64,000 nt of DNA from Kitasatospora cinereorecta. Its GTDB lineage: Bacteria; Actinomycetota; Actinomycetes; Streptomycetales; Streptomycetaceae. A program made the translations under genes and the position numbers. Location: NCBI RefSeq assembly GCF_024172095.1, contig NZ_JAMZDX010000003.1:372001-436000 (forward strand). The letters are read 5' to 3'. Below the pieces are notes generated by a model, which was given only the letters and a program-made list of their open reading frames with translations, was not told the origin of the DNA and made no database searches. This document shows positions 34,538 to 43,017 of this stretch, one piece after another (the first letter of the stretch is position 1; every line of letters begins with the position of its first letter).

Positions 34538-35281
34538 ATGACAGATGCCTCGGTGCCGTCGTTCGGCACTCCTCGTGAAGTCCTGTCCGGGCTCGGCGAC
34601 TTGACCCGCAAGGTCCGGGCCGCGCAGCGCGCCACCTGGTTCCCCCTGCTGCTGCTCGGGGTGCTCACGCTGGGCGGGATCCTGGTCGGCCGCCTCACCT
34701 TCAGGATCGAGACCGTCCCCTGTCCGGCGGGCGACGCCGCGGCGGGCGGCTGCACCCAGGTGGCGCAGGGCTCGCCGCTCTACTGGCTGATCGGGCTCGC
34801 CCTCGCCTACGCCGCGACGGCGTACTTCTCCATCCGCCGTTCCCGCGAGCGCGGGGTCGGCAGTCCGGTCCGTCCGTACGTCGTCACCGGGATCGTCCTG
34901 GTCGGGGTGGTGAGCGCCACCACGTTCTGGGCCGTCCGCCACGGGATGCCGAAGCCCGGCGAACCGCTCGACTTCTGGGGCCTGCACCTCGACCCCGGCT
35001 CGGAGGCGGTCGCGATCCTCCAGCGGCTCATCGGGAACGCCGTGGCCGTCGGTCTGCCGCTGTTGGTGCTGGCCTGGGTGGAGCGCAGCCGCGCCCTGCT
35101 GCTGCTCGCTGCGGTGTACCTGGCCATCGAGCTGGTGCCGCTCACCACCGGCTGGTCAGGGATCCCGTCCACCTCGCCCTGGTCGGCCGTGCCCCGCTAC
35201 GGCGTCCCCGGTGTGCTCCTCCTGCTGGGTGCCCTCGGCTTCGCGCTGGCCGAGCTGCCCCGCCGGCGTACCGCGTCATGA
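34538..35281 (+). CDS. Polytopic membrane protein
   Basis: A 247-residue integral membrane protein with about six hydrophobic segments (for example TWFPLLLLGVLTLGGILVG, ALAYAATAYFSI, PYVVTGIVLVGVVSATTFW). A short extracytoplasmic loop contains two Cys (VPCPAGDAAAGGCTQ) that may form a disulfide. Streptomycete proteins of this layout are usually encoded with a small winged-helix regulator, as here: the next gene's ATG overlaps its stop. No enzymatic motif is seen. ATG 34538 has no clear ribosome site; ATG 34517-34521 region is an alternative. Confidence 0.78.
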   Translation: MTDASVPSFGTPREVLSGLGDLTRKVRAAQRATWFPLLLLGVLTLGGILVGRLTFRIETVPCPAGDAAAGGCTQVAQGSPLYWLIGLALAYAATAYFSIRRSRERGVGSPVRPYVVTGIVLVGVVSATTFWAVRHGMPKPGEPLDFWGLHLDPGSEAVAILQRLIGNAVAVGLPLLVLAWVERSRALLLLAAVYLAIELVPLTTGWSGIPSTSPWSAVPRYGVPGVLLLLGALGFALAELPRRRTAS

Positions 35282-35616
35282 CCGATCAGCTCGACCCGCA
35301 CCCCGCCATCGGCCTGGACGACGTCGTCCACCAGCGCGTCCGACTCGGCATCCTCACCGTCGCCCACCAGGCGCGCAGGGTCGAGTTCGGCTTCCTGCGC
35401 ACGGCGCTGGGCCTCACGGCCGGAAATCTCAGCCAGCACCTGACCGTCCTGGAGAAGGCCGGGCTGGTGGAGATCGAGAAGGGCTACGAGGGCAAGCGCG
35501 CCCGGACCTGGCTCTCCCTGACCCCGGCGGGCCGCCGCGCCCTCCAGGAGGAGGTCGCCCAGCTGAAGCGCCTCATCCAGCAGATCGAGCAGGGCGGTCC
35601 GGCCTCCGACGTGTAG
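35278..35616 (+). CDS. Winged-helix transcriptional regulator
   Basis: A 112-residue winged-helix protein of the MarR/ArsR-like group that often has HTH_27 or DUF2087-type annotation: LRTALGLTAGNLSQHLTVLEKAGLVEIEKGYEG with a wing, then a C-terminal dimerising helix (LQEEVAQLKRLIQQIEQ). Its ATG overlaps the membrane protein stop by 4 bp, so both are made together. It probably controls this operon through the TTTGCAATGCAAA palindrome, sensing a state transmitted by, or linked to, the membrane partner. Confidence 0.83.
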   Translation: MTDQLDPHPAIGLDDVVHQRVRLGILTVAHQARRVEFGFLRTALGLTAGNLSQHLTVLEKAGLVEIEKGYEGKRARTWLSLTPAGRRALQEEVAQLKRLIQQIEQGGPASDV

Positions 35617-35707
35617 GGCCTGCCCGCAGTCGGCGTCCCCCGATCCGCCGGTGAAACGCCGCGCACGCCCCTTGACCGGCACCCGTGCGTCGCGCAAAAC
35701 TCATCAC

Positions 35708-36475
35708 ATGATGAATTCCTCACCGGCGGGTCCCGGGCCCGCCGCCCCCGCCGCCACCGCGACCGCCGCACCCGCGGTCCGGGTCGAGGGGCTGACCGTC
35801 GTCCGCGGCGGCCGTACCGTCCTGCACGGGCTCGACCTGGAGGTCGCGCGCGGTTCGATCACCGGCCTGCTCGGGCCGAGCGGATGCGGCAAGAGCACGC
35901 TGCTGCGCGCGATCGTCGGCGTGCAGCGGACCGCCGGCGGCCGGGTGGAGGTGCTCGGCGAGCCGGCCGGCGGCGCGGGGCTGCGGCACCGGGTCGGGTA
36001 CGTGACCCAGGCGCCGTCGGTGTACGGCGACCTCTCGGTGATCGAGAACCTGGACTACTTCGCAGCCGTGCTCGGCGCCCCCCGCACCGACCCGGCCCGG
36101 GTGATCGCCCAGGTCGGACTGGCGGGCCACGAGCGGGACACGGCGGACCGGCTGTCCGGCGGGCAGCGAGCCCGGGTGTCACTGGCGGCGGCGCTGCTCG
36201 GCACCCCCGAACTGCTGGTCCTGGACGAGCCCACGGTCGGGCTCGACCCGGTGCTGCGCCAGGACCTGTGGCGGCTCTTCCGCAGCCTCGCCGACCAGGG
36301 CGCCACCCTGCTGGTCTCCAGCCACGTGATGGACGAGGCCACCCGCTGCGACCGGCTGCTGCTGATGCGCGAGGGCCGGCTGCTGGCCGACGACACCCCG
36401 GCCGAACTGCTCCGGTCGACCGGCACCGCCGACATCGACAGCGCCTTCCTCGACCTGGTGGAGAGCACCCGATGA
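35708..36475 (+). CDS. ABC-2 exporter ATPase
   Basis: A 255-residue ATPase of a DrrA/CcmA-type exporter. Walker A GPSGCGKST, Q-loop VTQAPSVYGDLS, signature LSGGQRARVSLA, Walker B LLVLDEPTVGLD and switch His in LLVSSHVMDEA are intact. The N-terminal ~20 residues are Ala/Pro-rich. ATG 35708 or 35711; a TCATCA/TGATGA inverted repeat (35701-35714) covers the start. It overlaps the permease gene by 4 bp and forms the transporter with it. Substrate unknown, possibly a drug or lipid. Confidence 0.9.
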   Translation: MMNSSPAGPGPAAPAATATAAPAVRVEGLTVVRGGRTVLHGLDLEVARGSITGLLGPSGCGKSTLLRAIVGVQRTAGGRVEVLGEPAGGAGLRHRVGYVTQAPSVYGDLSVIENLDYFAAVLGAPRTDPARVIAQVGLAGHERDTADRLSGGQRARVSLAAALLGTPELLVLDEPTVGLDPVLRQDLWRLFRSLADQGATLLVSSHVMDEATRCDRLLLMREGRLLADDTPAELLRSTGTADIDSAFLDLVESTR

Positions 36476-37209
36476 ACCTCACCCGCACCCTGGCCACCGC
36501 CCGCCGCGTCCTCGCCCAGCTGCGCCACGACCCGCGCACGGTCGCCCTGCTGCTGGTCGTCCCCTGCGTGCTGCTGGTGCTGCTGAAGTACATGTTCGAC
36601 GCACAGCCGGGCACCTTCGACCGGATCGGCCCCGAACTGCTCGGCGTCTTCCCGCTGATGGTGATGTTCCTGGTCACCTCGGTGGCGATGCTGCGCGAGC
36701 GCACCAGCGGCACCCTGGAGCGGCTGCTGACCATGCCGATCGGCAAGCTGGACCTGCTGCTCGGCTACGCGATCGCCTTCGGCGTGGTCGCCCTGGTGCA
36801 GGCGGCCCTGGCCTCGGCGCTGACCATCGGGGTGCTCGGACTCGACCTCGCCGGTCCGACCTGGGCGGTGTTCGCCGTGGCGGTGGCCGACGGGCTGCTC
36901 GGCATGGCGCTGGGCCTGCTGGTCTCGGCGTTCGCCTCGACCGAGTTCCAGGCGGTGCAGTTCCTGCCCGCCGTCCTGCTGCCCCAACTGCTGCTGTGCG
37001 GACTGTTCGGACCGCGCGAGGACATGGCGACGGTGCTGCGCTGGATCTCCGACGTCCTGCCGCTGTCCTACGCGGTGGACGCGATGAGCCGGCTCACCAC
37101 CACCACCGGCGTGGCCGGCCGCACCGTGCTGGACCTCGCCGTGGTCGGGGCCTGCGCCTTCGCCGCCCTCGCCCTCGGCGCGGCCACCCTGCGCCGCCGC
37201 ACCCCCTGA
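36472..37209 (+). CDS. ABC-2 exporter permease
   Basis: A 245-residue ABC-2-type membrane protein with six predicted segments, the partner of the ATPase just upstream (ATGA overlap). Features include the N-terminal coupling helix before LLLVVPCVLLVLL, the conserved RERTSGTLERLLTMPI loop between segments 2 and 3, and FLPAVLLPQLLLCGLFGPREDM near the end. DrrB-like exporters of this shape remove drugs or polymers. The TetR gene upstream might regulate the pair but is separated by another operon. Confidence 0.88.
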   Translation: MNLTRTLATARRVLAQLRHDPRTVALLLVVPCVLLVLLKYMFDAQPGTFDRIGPELLGVFPLMVMFLVTSVAMLRERTSGTLERLLTMPIGKLDLLLGYAIAFGVVALVQAALASALTIGVLGLDLAGPTWAVFAVAVADGLLGMALGLLVSAFASTEFQAVQFLPAVLLPQLLLCGLFGPREDMATVLRWISDVLPLSYAVDAMSRLTTTTGVAGRTVLDLAVVGACAFAALALGAATLRRRTP

Positions 37210-37333
37210 TCCCTTGGCCGGGATTTGACCAACTCTTGGGCGAGGGAGGGCGATCGGACCATTGAGCGGCACACGGACCGCTCTCTACACTCGCCGCCGT
37301 CCGGGGCTCTCGAGCCCCGGGCGTACCCCTCGT

Positions 37334-37360
37334 ACCCGGTGCGGCACCTCCGCGCCGGGT
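37334..37360 (+). terminator. Terminator between the exporter and sedolisin genes
   Basis: An 11-bp stem ACCCGGTGCGG / CCGCGCCGGGT with one wobble, 5-base loop, then TTTTGGGG. A perfect 20-bp palindrome, CCGGGGCTC-TC-GAGCCCCGG, lies just before it (37301-37320). It ends the exporter operon or, if the protease promoter is upstream, attenuates the protease. Confidence 0.6.
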
Positions 37361-37402
37361 TTTGGGGCCAGCAAGTCCCCTGACCACCCTCAAGGAGGAC
37401 TC

Positions 37403-38914
37403 TTGAAGGCTCCCATCGTGCGTCGGCTGCTGCTCGCGGGGGTGAGCACCCTGGCCCTCGCCGCCACCGGTGTGCTCGCCTCGCCCACCGGCCGTGCGAA
37501 CGCCACGAGTTACCCGCTGCTCAGACCGACGGTGGCCGAGTACGCCCAGGTCTCCACCGGTGAGACCCCGCCGAGCCAGGCGCAGTGCGCCGCGGCCGGC
37601 CGCCGCTGCTTCGCCCCGCAGGCGGTCCGCGCCGCCTACAACCTCGGCCCGCTGTACGCCGGCGGGTTCGACGGGTCGGGCCAGACCATCGCCATCGTCG
37701 ACGCCTACGGCAGCGACACCATGGCCCACGACCTGCACGTCTTCGACCAGGCCTTCGGGCTGCAGCCGATGTGCGGTGAGGAGGGCGTGACCTGCGCGCC
37801 CGGCCTGCCGACCTTCAGCGAGCTGCACGTCCAGGGCTCGCCCGACACCAAGGCCCCGCCGGAGAAGGCCAAGAGCCCCGGCCAGGAGGACAAGAGCGCC
37901 TGGGCCCTGGAGGTCGCGCTGGACGTGGAGACCGCCCACGCCATCGCGCCGAAGGCCAACATCCTGCTGGTCTCCACCCCGACCGCCGAGACCCTCGGCG
38001 TCCAGGGCTTCCCGCAGATGATGAACGCCGAGCAGTACGTGGTCGACCACCACCTGGCGACCGTGATCTCCCAGTCCTTCGCCTCCGCGGAGGGCGCGTT
38101 CGGCAGCGCCCAGTCGATCGAGAACCTCCGGCACGCGTACAAGTCGGCGGCGGCGGGCGGCGTCACCGTCCTCGGCTCGTCCGGTGACGACGGCTCCATG
38201 GGCTCCAAGAAGACCCCGGTCGGCGGCAAGGGCGGCACCACGCTGCCCGACCCGGCCGTCGAGTGGCCCGCCTCCGACCCGCTGGTCACCGGCGTCGGCG
38301 GCACCTACCTGTGCACCGACCCGAACGCCACCTCCGGCCGGACCGCCGACTCCGCCTCCCAGCCCGCCAAGTGCCAGGCCAACCCCGGTGCGGCCGAGGT
38401 CGGTTGGACGTTCTCCGGCGGCGGCTTCAGCCAGGTCTTCGACCGTCCCGCCTACCAGTCCCAGCTGCCCGCCGGCTCCACCCCGATCGGTACCAAGCGC
38501 GGCGTCCCGGACATTGCCCTGCAGGCCAGCTCCGGCACCGGCGCCCTGGTCTACGTCTCCCTGCCGCGCGACGGCCAGGGCGGACTCGACTGCGGCGGCA
38601 CCCCGTGCAGCGCCGGCTGGTACGACATCGGCGGCACCTCGCTCGCCTGCCCCGAGTGGGCCGGCCTGGTCGCCATCGCCGACCAGATCAACGGCGGCGG
38701 ACTCGGTCCGATCAACCCGGCGCTCTACCGGCTGGCCGCCGACCCGGCGAGCTACGCGGCCGACTTCTACGACATCACCCTCGGCAACAACACCGCCGAC
38801 CCGTCGGTGCCCGGCTACCCGGCGACCACCGGCTGGGACCCGGTGACCGGCCTCGGCACCCCGAACGCGGCCAAGCTCCTGCCCGACCTGGTTGCCGCCG
38901 CCCACGCCGGCTGA
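37403..38914 (+). CDS. Secreted S53 (sedolisin/kumamolisin-like) serine carboxyl peptidase
   Basis: A 503-residue protease of the sedolisin family, exported by a Sec signal peptide (cleavage near residues 35-40). The catalytic set is complete: Glu170 and Asp174 (ALEVALDVE), oxyanion Asp in GSSGDDG and nucleophile Ser413 (GGTSLACPEWAG). The C-terminal calcium site is present (YDITLGNN and GWDPVTGLG). It lacks the usual ~180-residue inhibitory propeptide; only ~60 residues separate signal peptide and catalytic core. TTG 37403 is chosen because of the perfect AAGGAGGA site before it. Confidence 0.9.
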   Translation: MKAPIVRRLLLAGVSTLALAATGVLASPTGRANATSYPLLRPTVAEYAQVSTGETPPSQAQCAAAGRRCFAPQAVRAAYNLGPLYAGGFDGSGQTIAIVDAYGSDTMAHDLHVFDQAFGLQPMCGEEGVTCAPGLPTFSELHVQGSPDTKAPPEKAKSPGQEDKSAWALEVALDVETAHAIAPKANILLVSTPTAETLGVQGFPQMMNAEQYVVDHHLATVISQSFASAEGAFGSAQSIENLRHAYKSAAAGGVTVLGSSGDDGSMGSKKTPVGGKGGTTLPDPAVEWPASDPLVTGVGGTYLCTDPNATSGRTADSASQPAKCQANPGAAEVGWTFSGGGFSQVFDRPAYQSQLPAGSTPIGTKRGVPDIALQASSGTGALVYVSLPRDGQGGLDCGGTPCSAGWYDIGGTSLACPEWAGLVAIADQINGGGLGPINPALYRLAADPASYAADFYDITLGNNTADPSVPGYPATTGWDPVTGLGTPNAAKLLPDLVAAAHAG

Positions 38915-38930
38915 CCCCGACCCCTGCCGA

Positions 38931-38960
38931 GCCGCCCGCCACCTCCGCGTGGCGGGCGGC
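38931..38960 (+). terminator. Sedolisin terminator
   Basis: Perfect 12-bp stem GCCGCCCGCCAC / GTGGCGGGCGGC with a 6-base loop followed by TTT, 17 bases past the stop. Confidence 0.88.
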
Positions 38961-39068
38961 TTTGCGTCGGCTGCCGCCCGAACCCTGCCGTCCGATCGCT
39001 GCCGCCCGATCCGGGCCACATCGCCCGTTGGCCCGCGGGGCGGCGGGTCGGCTCGCTATGTTGTGGCC

Positions 39069-39704
39069 ATGATGAGGCGCCTGGCGGCTTTGGCGGTGTC
39101 CGCGCTCGGGGGAGGGCTGTTCGGCTGGGCCGTCTCGCTGCTCCCCTCGCCGACCCGGCCGCACGTCTTCTGGGTGGGCAACTACGCGGCGCCGTGGCTG
39201 GCGCTGGCCTTCGCCGCGGGCTGGGCGCAGGGCGGCGGACGCCGCCGATGGGCGGTGCCGGCCGGAGTGGTCACCGACGTGGTCTGCGTGACCGCCTTCT
39301 ACGGGCACTTCCTCTTCGTGGACCAGCACCCCGGCCCGCTCGGCCGGGGCAGCGCACTCGGCAGCCGGGTGGCCGAGAACCTCCCCGGCTGGCTGCTCCT
39401 CGCCGCCCCCTGGCTGGCGCTCGCGGTCGCCGCCGGCACGCTGTACGGCCTGCTCGGCCACTGGTGGGCGCGGCGCCGGGCACTGCCGGCCGGCGCCGCG
39501 CTCGCCGCCGCCTGCCTGCTGGAACCCTGGGCCTGGCGCGCCGCCGGCTACACGGCCGGACCGTGGCTGCCCTGGCTGGCCGAACTCGCCGCCGGCGCCG
39601 TCCTGTTGGCCGCCTTCGCACTGACGGCGCGCCGGAGTGGTACGGCCGACCGCGCCGATTCGGACCGCACCGGCCCCGGCCGTACCGCCGCCGCGCTGGA
39701 CTGA
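39069..39704 (+). CDS. Polytopic membrane protein
   Basis: A 211-residue integral membrane protein with five or six hydrophobic segments (LAALAVSALGGGLFGWAVSLL, PWLALAFAAGWAQGG, LLLAAPWLALAVAAGTLYGLLGHW). It resembles the DUF6518-type streptomycete membrane proteins, recalled from memory and not certain. The C-terminal tail is a short soluble Arg/Asp-rich stretch. ATG 39069 (a second ATG follows). It is convergent with the ABC operon to its right and has no clear functional neighbour. Confidence 0.75.
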   Translation: MMRRLAALAVSALGGGLFGWAVSLLPSPTRPHVFWVGNYAAPWLALAFAAGWAQGGGRRRWAVPAGVVTDVVCVTAFYGHFLFVDQHPGPLGRGSALGSRVAENLPGWLLLAAPWLALAVAAGTLYGLLGHWWARRRALPAGAALAAACLLEPWAWRAAGYTAGPWLPWLAELAAGAVLLAAFALTARRSGTADRADSDRTGPGRTAAALD

Positions 39705-39733
39705 GTCGCCGCCCGGAGGACTCCGACGGCAGG

Positions 39734-40909
39734 TCAGTCCCGTAGCGCCTGCGCCATGTCCACCCGGGCGGCCGCGAGGGCGGGGGCGGCGCCGCCGGCC
39801 AGTGCGGCGGCGAGGGCGGCGGCCAGGCCGACCAGGGCGGCCTCGGCCGGGAAGGCGGGCGCCCGGACCGCGCTGCCCCGGGCCAGCAGGTGCGGTACGA
39901 CCAGGTCCACGGCGCCCAGCGCGAGCAGGACGGCGGCGAGTGCGGTGAGCAGTCCGACCAGCACCGAGGCCAGCAGCACCAGCAGGAAGACGTGGCCGCG
40001 GGTGGCGCCGGTGGCCCGCCGCAGGGTCAGCTCCCGGGTGCGGTCCCGGACGGTGGCGAAGCCGATGTTGAGCAGGCCGACCACCGCGACCAGCAGGGTC
40101 AGCGCCGCGACCGCGAGGAAGCCGCTGCGGGTGCTGCGCAGGCTGGCCAGCAGTCCGCCGACGGTGTCGGCACGGCGTACGTCCAGCCCGGTGGGCGGCG
40201 CGCCGAGGTCGGCGGCCGCGGCGAGCACGGCGGAGCGCAGCACGCTCTCGCCCGCGCCGTCGGCGTGGACGTGGAGTTCGGGCGACCAGTCGGCGGGCAG
40301 CACCCCGGGCTGCAGGGTGAGGGCGCCGAGCAGCGACTGGTAGACCACCGGAGCGTCCACCCCGTCGGCGATCACCCCCACCACCGGCTGCGTGTACGCC
40401 GGGAACGCCCGGCCGAGCTGGACCGAGAGCTCCGTGCCGACTCCCCCGTACTGCGCCTCGGCCGCCTGGTTGAGCACGAGTCCGCCGGGGTACGTCTGCG
40501 GGTCCGGCGCCGGCCAGCCGCCGTGCAGGACGGGCAGCCGCCGGACGGCGCCCGGCGTGCCGGAGTACAGCGTCACCACCTGCGGCTGCGCCCCGCCCTC
40601 CGCGCCGACCTGGGCGTTGTCCTGGTACATCAGCAGGTAGGAGCCGCCGGCGCGGGTGATGTTCGTGTCGAGCGCGGTCAGGACGGCCGGCAGCCCGCGG
40701 GCCACCACCGGGTGCGGGAGGCGGGTGGCGACGGTGACGGCGCGGCCGTGCTGCTGCTCGGCGTTGGCGACGAAGACGTCCTGGACCACCGAGCCGACGG
40801 TGGAGACGCCGACCACCGCGATCACGGCGACGAAGAGGCTGACCGCGCTGAGCAGGGTCCGGCCGCGGTGGGCCCGCAGATCGCGCAGGGCTTCCAGGAT
40901 CAGACGCAT
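39734..40909 (-). CDS. MacB/FtsX-type ABC transporter permease
   Basis: A 391-residue permease with four transmembrane segments: one N-terminal (TLLSAVSLFVAVIAVVGVSTV), a large extracytoplasmic MacB_PCD domain, and three C-terminal segments of FtsX type (RELTLRRATGATRGHVFLLVLLASVLVG). It overlaps the ATPase gene by 10 bp and is last of five genes in a minus-strand operon that encodes an adaptor, a lipoprotein and a secreted protein. Such exporters move peptides or lipoproteins across the membrane. It may secrete or confer tolerance to a product of this cluster. Confidence 0.85.
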   Translation of the reverse strand: MRLILEALRDLRAHRGRTLLSAVSLFVAVIAVVGVSTVGSVVQDVFVANAEQQHGRAVTVATRLPHPVVARGLPAVLTALDTNITRAGGSYLLMYQDNAQVGAEGGAQPQVVTLYSGTPGAVRRLPVLHGGWPAPDPQTYPGGLVLNQAAEAQYGGVGTELSVQLGRAFPAYTQPVVGVIADGVDAPVVYQSLLGALTLQPGVLPADWSPELHVHADGAGESVLRSAVLAAAADLGAPPTGLDVRRADTVGGLLASLRSTRSGFLAVAALTLLVAVVGLLNIGFATVRDRTRELTLRRATGATRGHVFLLVLLASVLVGLLTALAAVLLALGAVDLVVPHLLARGSAVRAPAFPAEAALVGLAAALAAALAGGAAPALAAARVDMAQALRD

Positions 40910-41631
40910 GCCGACCGCCGTTCCCCGACCGCCGGCGCGGCCGGTTGCCGTTCCTCCACCAGGACGCCGTCCTCCAGCCGCAGCACCCGGTCCATCCGCA
41001 TCGCGACCTCGCGGTCGTGGGTGACCACCACCAGGGCGGCGCCCCGGCGGGCGGTGACCCCGGTCAGGGTCGCCAGGACCCGGTCGGCGGTCGCGGTGTC
41101 CAGGGCGCCGGTCGGCTCGTCGGCCAGGACCAGCGAGGGGTCGCGGACCAGCGCGCGGGCGATCGCCACCCGTTGCTGCTCGCCGCCGGAGAGCTGGCGC
41201 GGGCGGCTGCGGGCGCGCTCGGCGAGCCCGACCGCGGCCAGCGCGTCCGCGGTCCGCGCGCGGACTTCCCGTCCGGGGACGCGCGGACCGTGGTTGAGCG
41301 GCAGGGCGACGTTCTCGGCCGCGTCCAGGTGGGCGAGCAGCGAGTAGTTCTGGAAGACGAAGCCGATCGCGCCGTTGCGCAGCGCCGACAGCGGGCGGTC
41401 GCCGAGCGTGGCGGTGTCCCGGCCGGCCACCGTGATCCGGCCCCGGTCGGGTCGTGAGAGCAGGCCGAGCACGGTCAGCAGGGTGGACTTGCCGCTGCCG
41501 GAGCGGCCGACCACGGCCACCGACTCGCCGGCCGCCACGGTCAGGTTCACCGCCCGCACCAGGTCGAGCCGGCGCCCGGAGGCCAGCTGCACACCCTTGT
41601 GCACGTCCTCCGCCACCAGGACGGCCGTCAT
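40900..41631 (-). CDS. MacB/LolD-type ABC transporter ATPase
   Basis: A 243-residue ATPase of the MacB/LolD/SalX group: Walker A GRSGSGKST, signature LSGGEQQRVAIARAL, Walker B LVLADEPTGALD and switch His VVTHD. These features mark exporters of macrolides, lipoproteins and bacteriocins. The ATG overlaps the adaptor stop by 4 bp. It ends in a basic Val/Glu-rich tail after the ATPase fold. Works with the following FtsX-like permease. Confidence 0.9.
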   Translation of the reverse strand: MTAVLVAEDVHKGVQLASGRRLDLVRAVNLTVAAGESVAVVGRSGSGKSTLLTVLGLLSRPDRGRITVAGRDTATLGDRPLSALRNGAIGFVFQNYSLLAHLDAAENVALPLNHGPRVPGREVRARTADALAAVGLAERARSRPRQLSGGEQQRVAIARALVRDPSLVLADEPTGALDTATADRVLATLTGVTARRGAALVVVTHDREVAMRMDRVLRLEDGVLVEERQPAAPAVGERRSACV

Positions 41632-42506
41632 GGCAGCCTCGCCGTCAGCGCGGGGGCGGTGGCGGCGACCCGGTCGTGCTCGGCGAGCCCGGAGGTGATC
41701 TCCACCCGGGAGCCGTCGGAGATGCCGAGCCCGACCTCGCGCACCTGCCGGGCGCCGTCCGGGGCGACCACGGTGACCTCGCCGCGCTGGGCGGAGCCGG
41801 CCACCGCCGCCTTGGGCAGCAGCAGGACGCCGGTGGCCTCGGCGCTGCGCACCGCGACGGTGCCGGTCAGGCCGTCGAAGACGCGGACGTCCGCGGGCAC
41901 GGCGCAGACGACCGCGGCGCCGCCGGGGGCGCCCGCGGGCTGGGCCTGGTCGCCGCCGGCGCGGGCCGGGGCCTGGACGATCGGGCAGTCGAACGGCCCG
42001 GGGCCGGAGGTGATCAGGGCCCGGGCGGTCAGGGTGCCGCCGAGGATCCGGTAGGCGGCCTCCGGCGGCAGGACGGCGGTGGCGCCGAAGCCGGGGTAGG
42101 AGAGTTCGGCGACCGGGACGCCCGCGGCGACCTCGGCGCCGTCCGGCACCAGCCACCGGGTCAGGGTCGCCCCGACCGGTGCGGTCGCGGCCGCGGAGCC
42201 GGTGCGGAACAGCTCCTGCCCGGCGCGGACCGCGGTCCCGGCGGCCAGGTCGGCGTGCCGGACCGGGCCGCTGCCGGCCGCGCCGACGGTGAGCAGCGGC
42301 AGCGGGGCGATCGTCGCGTCCAGGGTGACGATCTGCGTGACGTCGCCGCGGACGACCTCGGTGGTGTCCCCGCCGGCGGCGGCCCGGGCCGGACGGCCCG
42401 CGGCGGCCTGCGGGCCCGCCGCGGGCGCCCAGGCGGTGGCGGCCGCACCGGCGGCCACCGCGGCGGCCGCCAGCAGCAGCCGGGTCCGGCGGGAGACGGC
42501 GTTCAC
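41628..42506 (-). CDS. HlyD/MacA-like membrane-fusion adaptor
   Basis: A 292-residue protein with one N-terminal membrane segment and an extracytoplasmic part that shows adaptor features: a lipoyl-like half (GPVRHADLAAGTAVRAGQELFRTG, the hinge of a split barrel), beta-barrel strands, and a C-terminal membrane-proximal domain (EVGLGISDGSRVEITSGLAEHDRV). In Gram-positives such MacA-like proteins assist FtsX-type ABC exporters. Start GTG 42506 overlaps the lipoprotein stop by 4 bp. The context fixes it as part of the exporter. Confidence 0.82.
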   Translation of the reverse strand: MNAVSRRTRLLLAAAAVAAGAAATAWAPAAGPQAAAGRPARAAAGGDTTEVVRGDVTQIVTLDATIAPLPLLTVGAAGSGPVRHADLAAGTAVRAGQELFRTGSAAATAPVGATLTRWLVPDGAEVAAGVPVAELSYPGFGATAVLPPEAAYRILGGTLTARALITSGPGPFDCPIVQAPARAGGDQAQPAGAPGGAAVVCAVPADVRVFDGLTGTVAVRSAEATGVLLLPKAAVAGSAQRGEVTVVAPDGARQVREVGLGISDGSRVEITSGLAEHDRVAATAPALTARLP

Positions 42507-42979
42507 TGCTCGCCCTTGCCGGGGCAGTTCACGTCCACGTTGTTCTGCATGTCGGTGGTGTCGCCGAGGCCGGCGTGGGAGAGCTCCTCGTCGAGGATCT
42601 TCTGGTCGGCCGGCAGCAGGTCGGCCTGGTAGAAGTGGGTGTCCCGGACCTTCTTGAGCTGGGACAGCGCGGCGTCGCGGTCGGTCGGCGCGACCGCCGG
42701 GTCGAGGTACCGGCGCTGCCAGGAGCAGTACCAGAAGGTGTCGGCCCGGGTGGTGCCCCAGCCGCGCTGGTACAGCTGCGGGGCGCCGTCGGGGCCCTTG
42801 GCCGTCGGGGTCGGGTCAGCGGGCCAGGACCAGCCCGGCGACAGGACGAGGCGGGCGGCCTCGGCCTTGTACTCGACCGCCGTCTGGTCCGCCGTGATGG
42901 CGTCGGGCTGCTGGGCGGGGTGGCCGGAGGAGGAGCAGGACGTGCACAGGACGGCGGCGGCGAAGAGCACCGCCGCCAT
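42503..42979 (-). CDS. Probable lipoprotein of the exporter operon
   Basis: A 158-residue protein with an N-terminal hydrophobic segment ending in CTSCSSSG, a weak lipobox. The mature part has two or three Trp/Tyr clusters (WYCSWQRRYL, GWSWPADP) and predicted helices near the C-terminus. I do not recognise the family. ATG 42979 is chosen; TTG further upstream is possible. It is cotranslated with the adaptor and may be its extracytoplasmic partner or an immunity factor for the secreted protein upstream. Confidence 0.72.
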   Translation of the reverse strand: MAAVLFAAAVLCTSCSSSGHPAQQPDAITADQTAVEYKAEAARLVLSPGWSWPADPTPTAKGPDGAPQLYQRGWGTTRADTFWYCSWQRRYLDPAVAPTDRDAALSQLKKVRDTHFYQADLLPADQKILDEELSHAGLGDTTDMQNNVDVNCPGKGEQ

Positions 42980-43017
42980 CCCGTGACGCTGCCGTGCGGT
43001 GAAAGGCAAGAGGAGTC

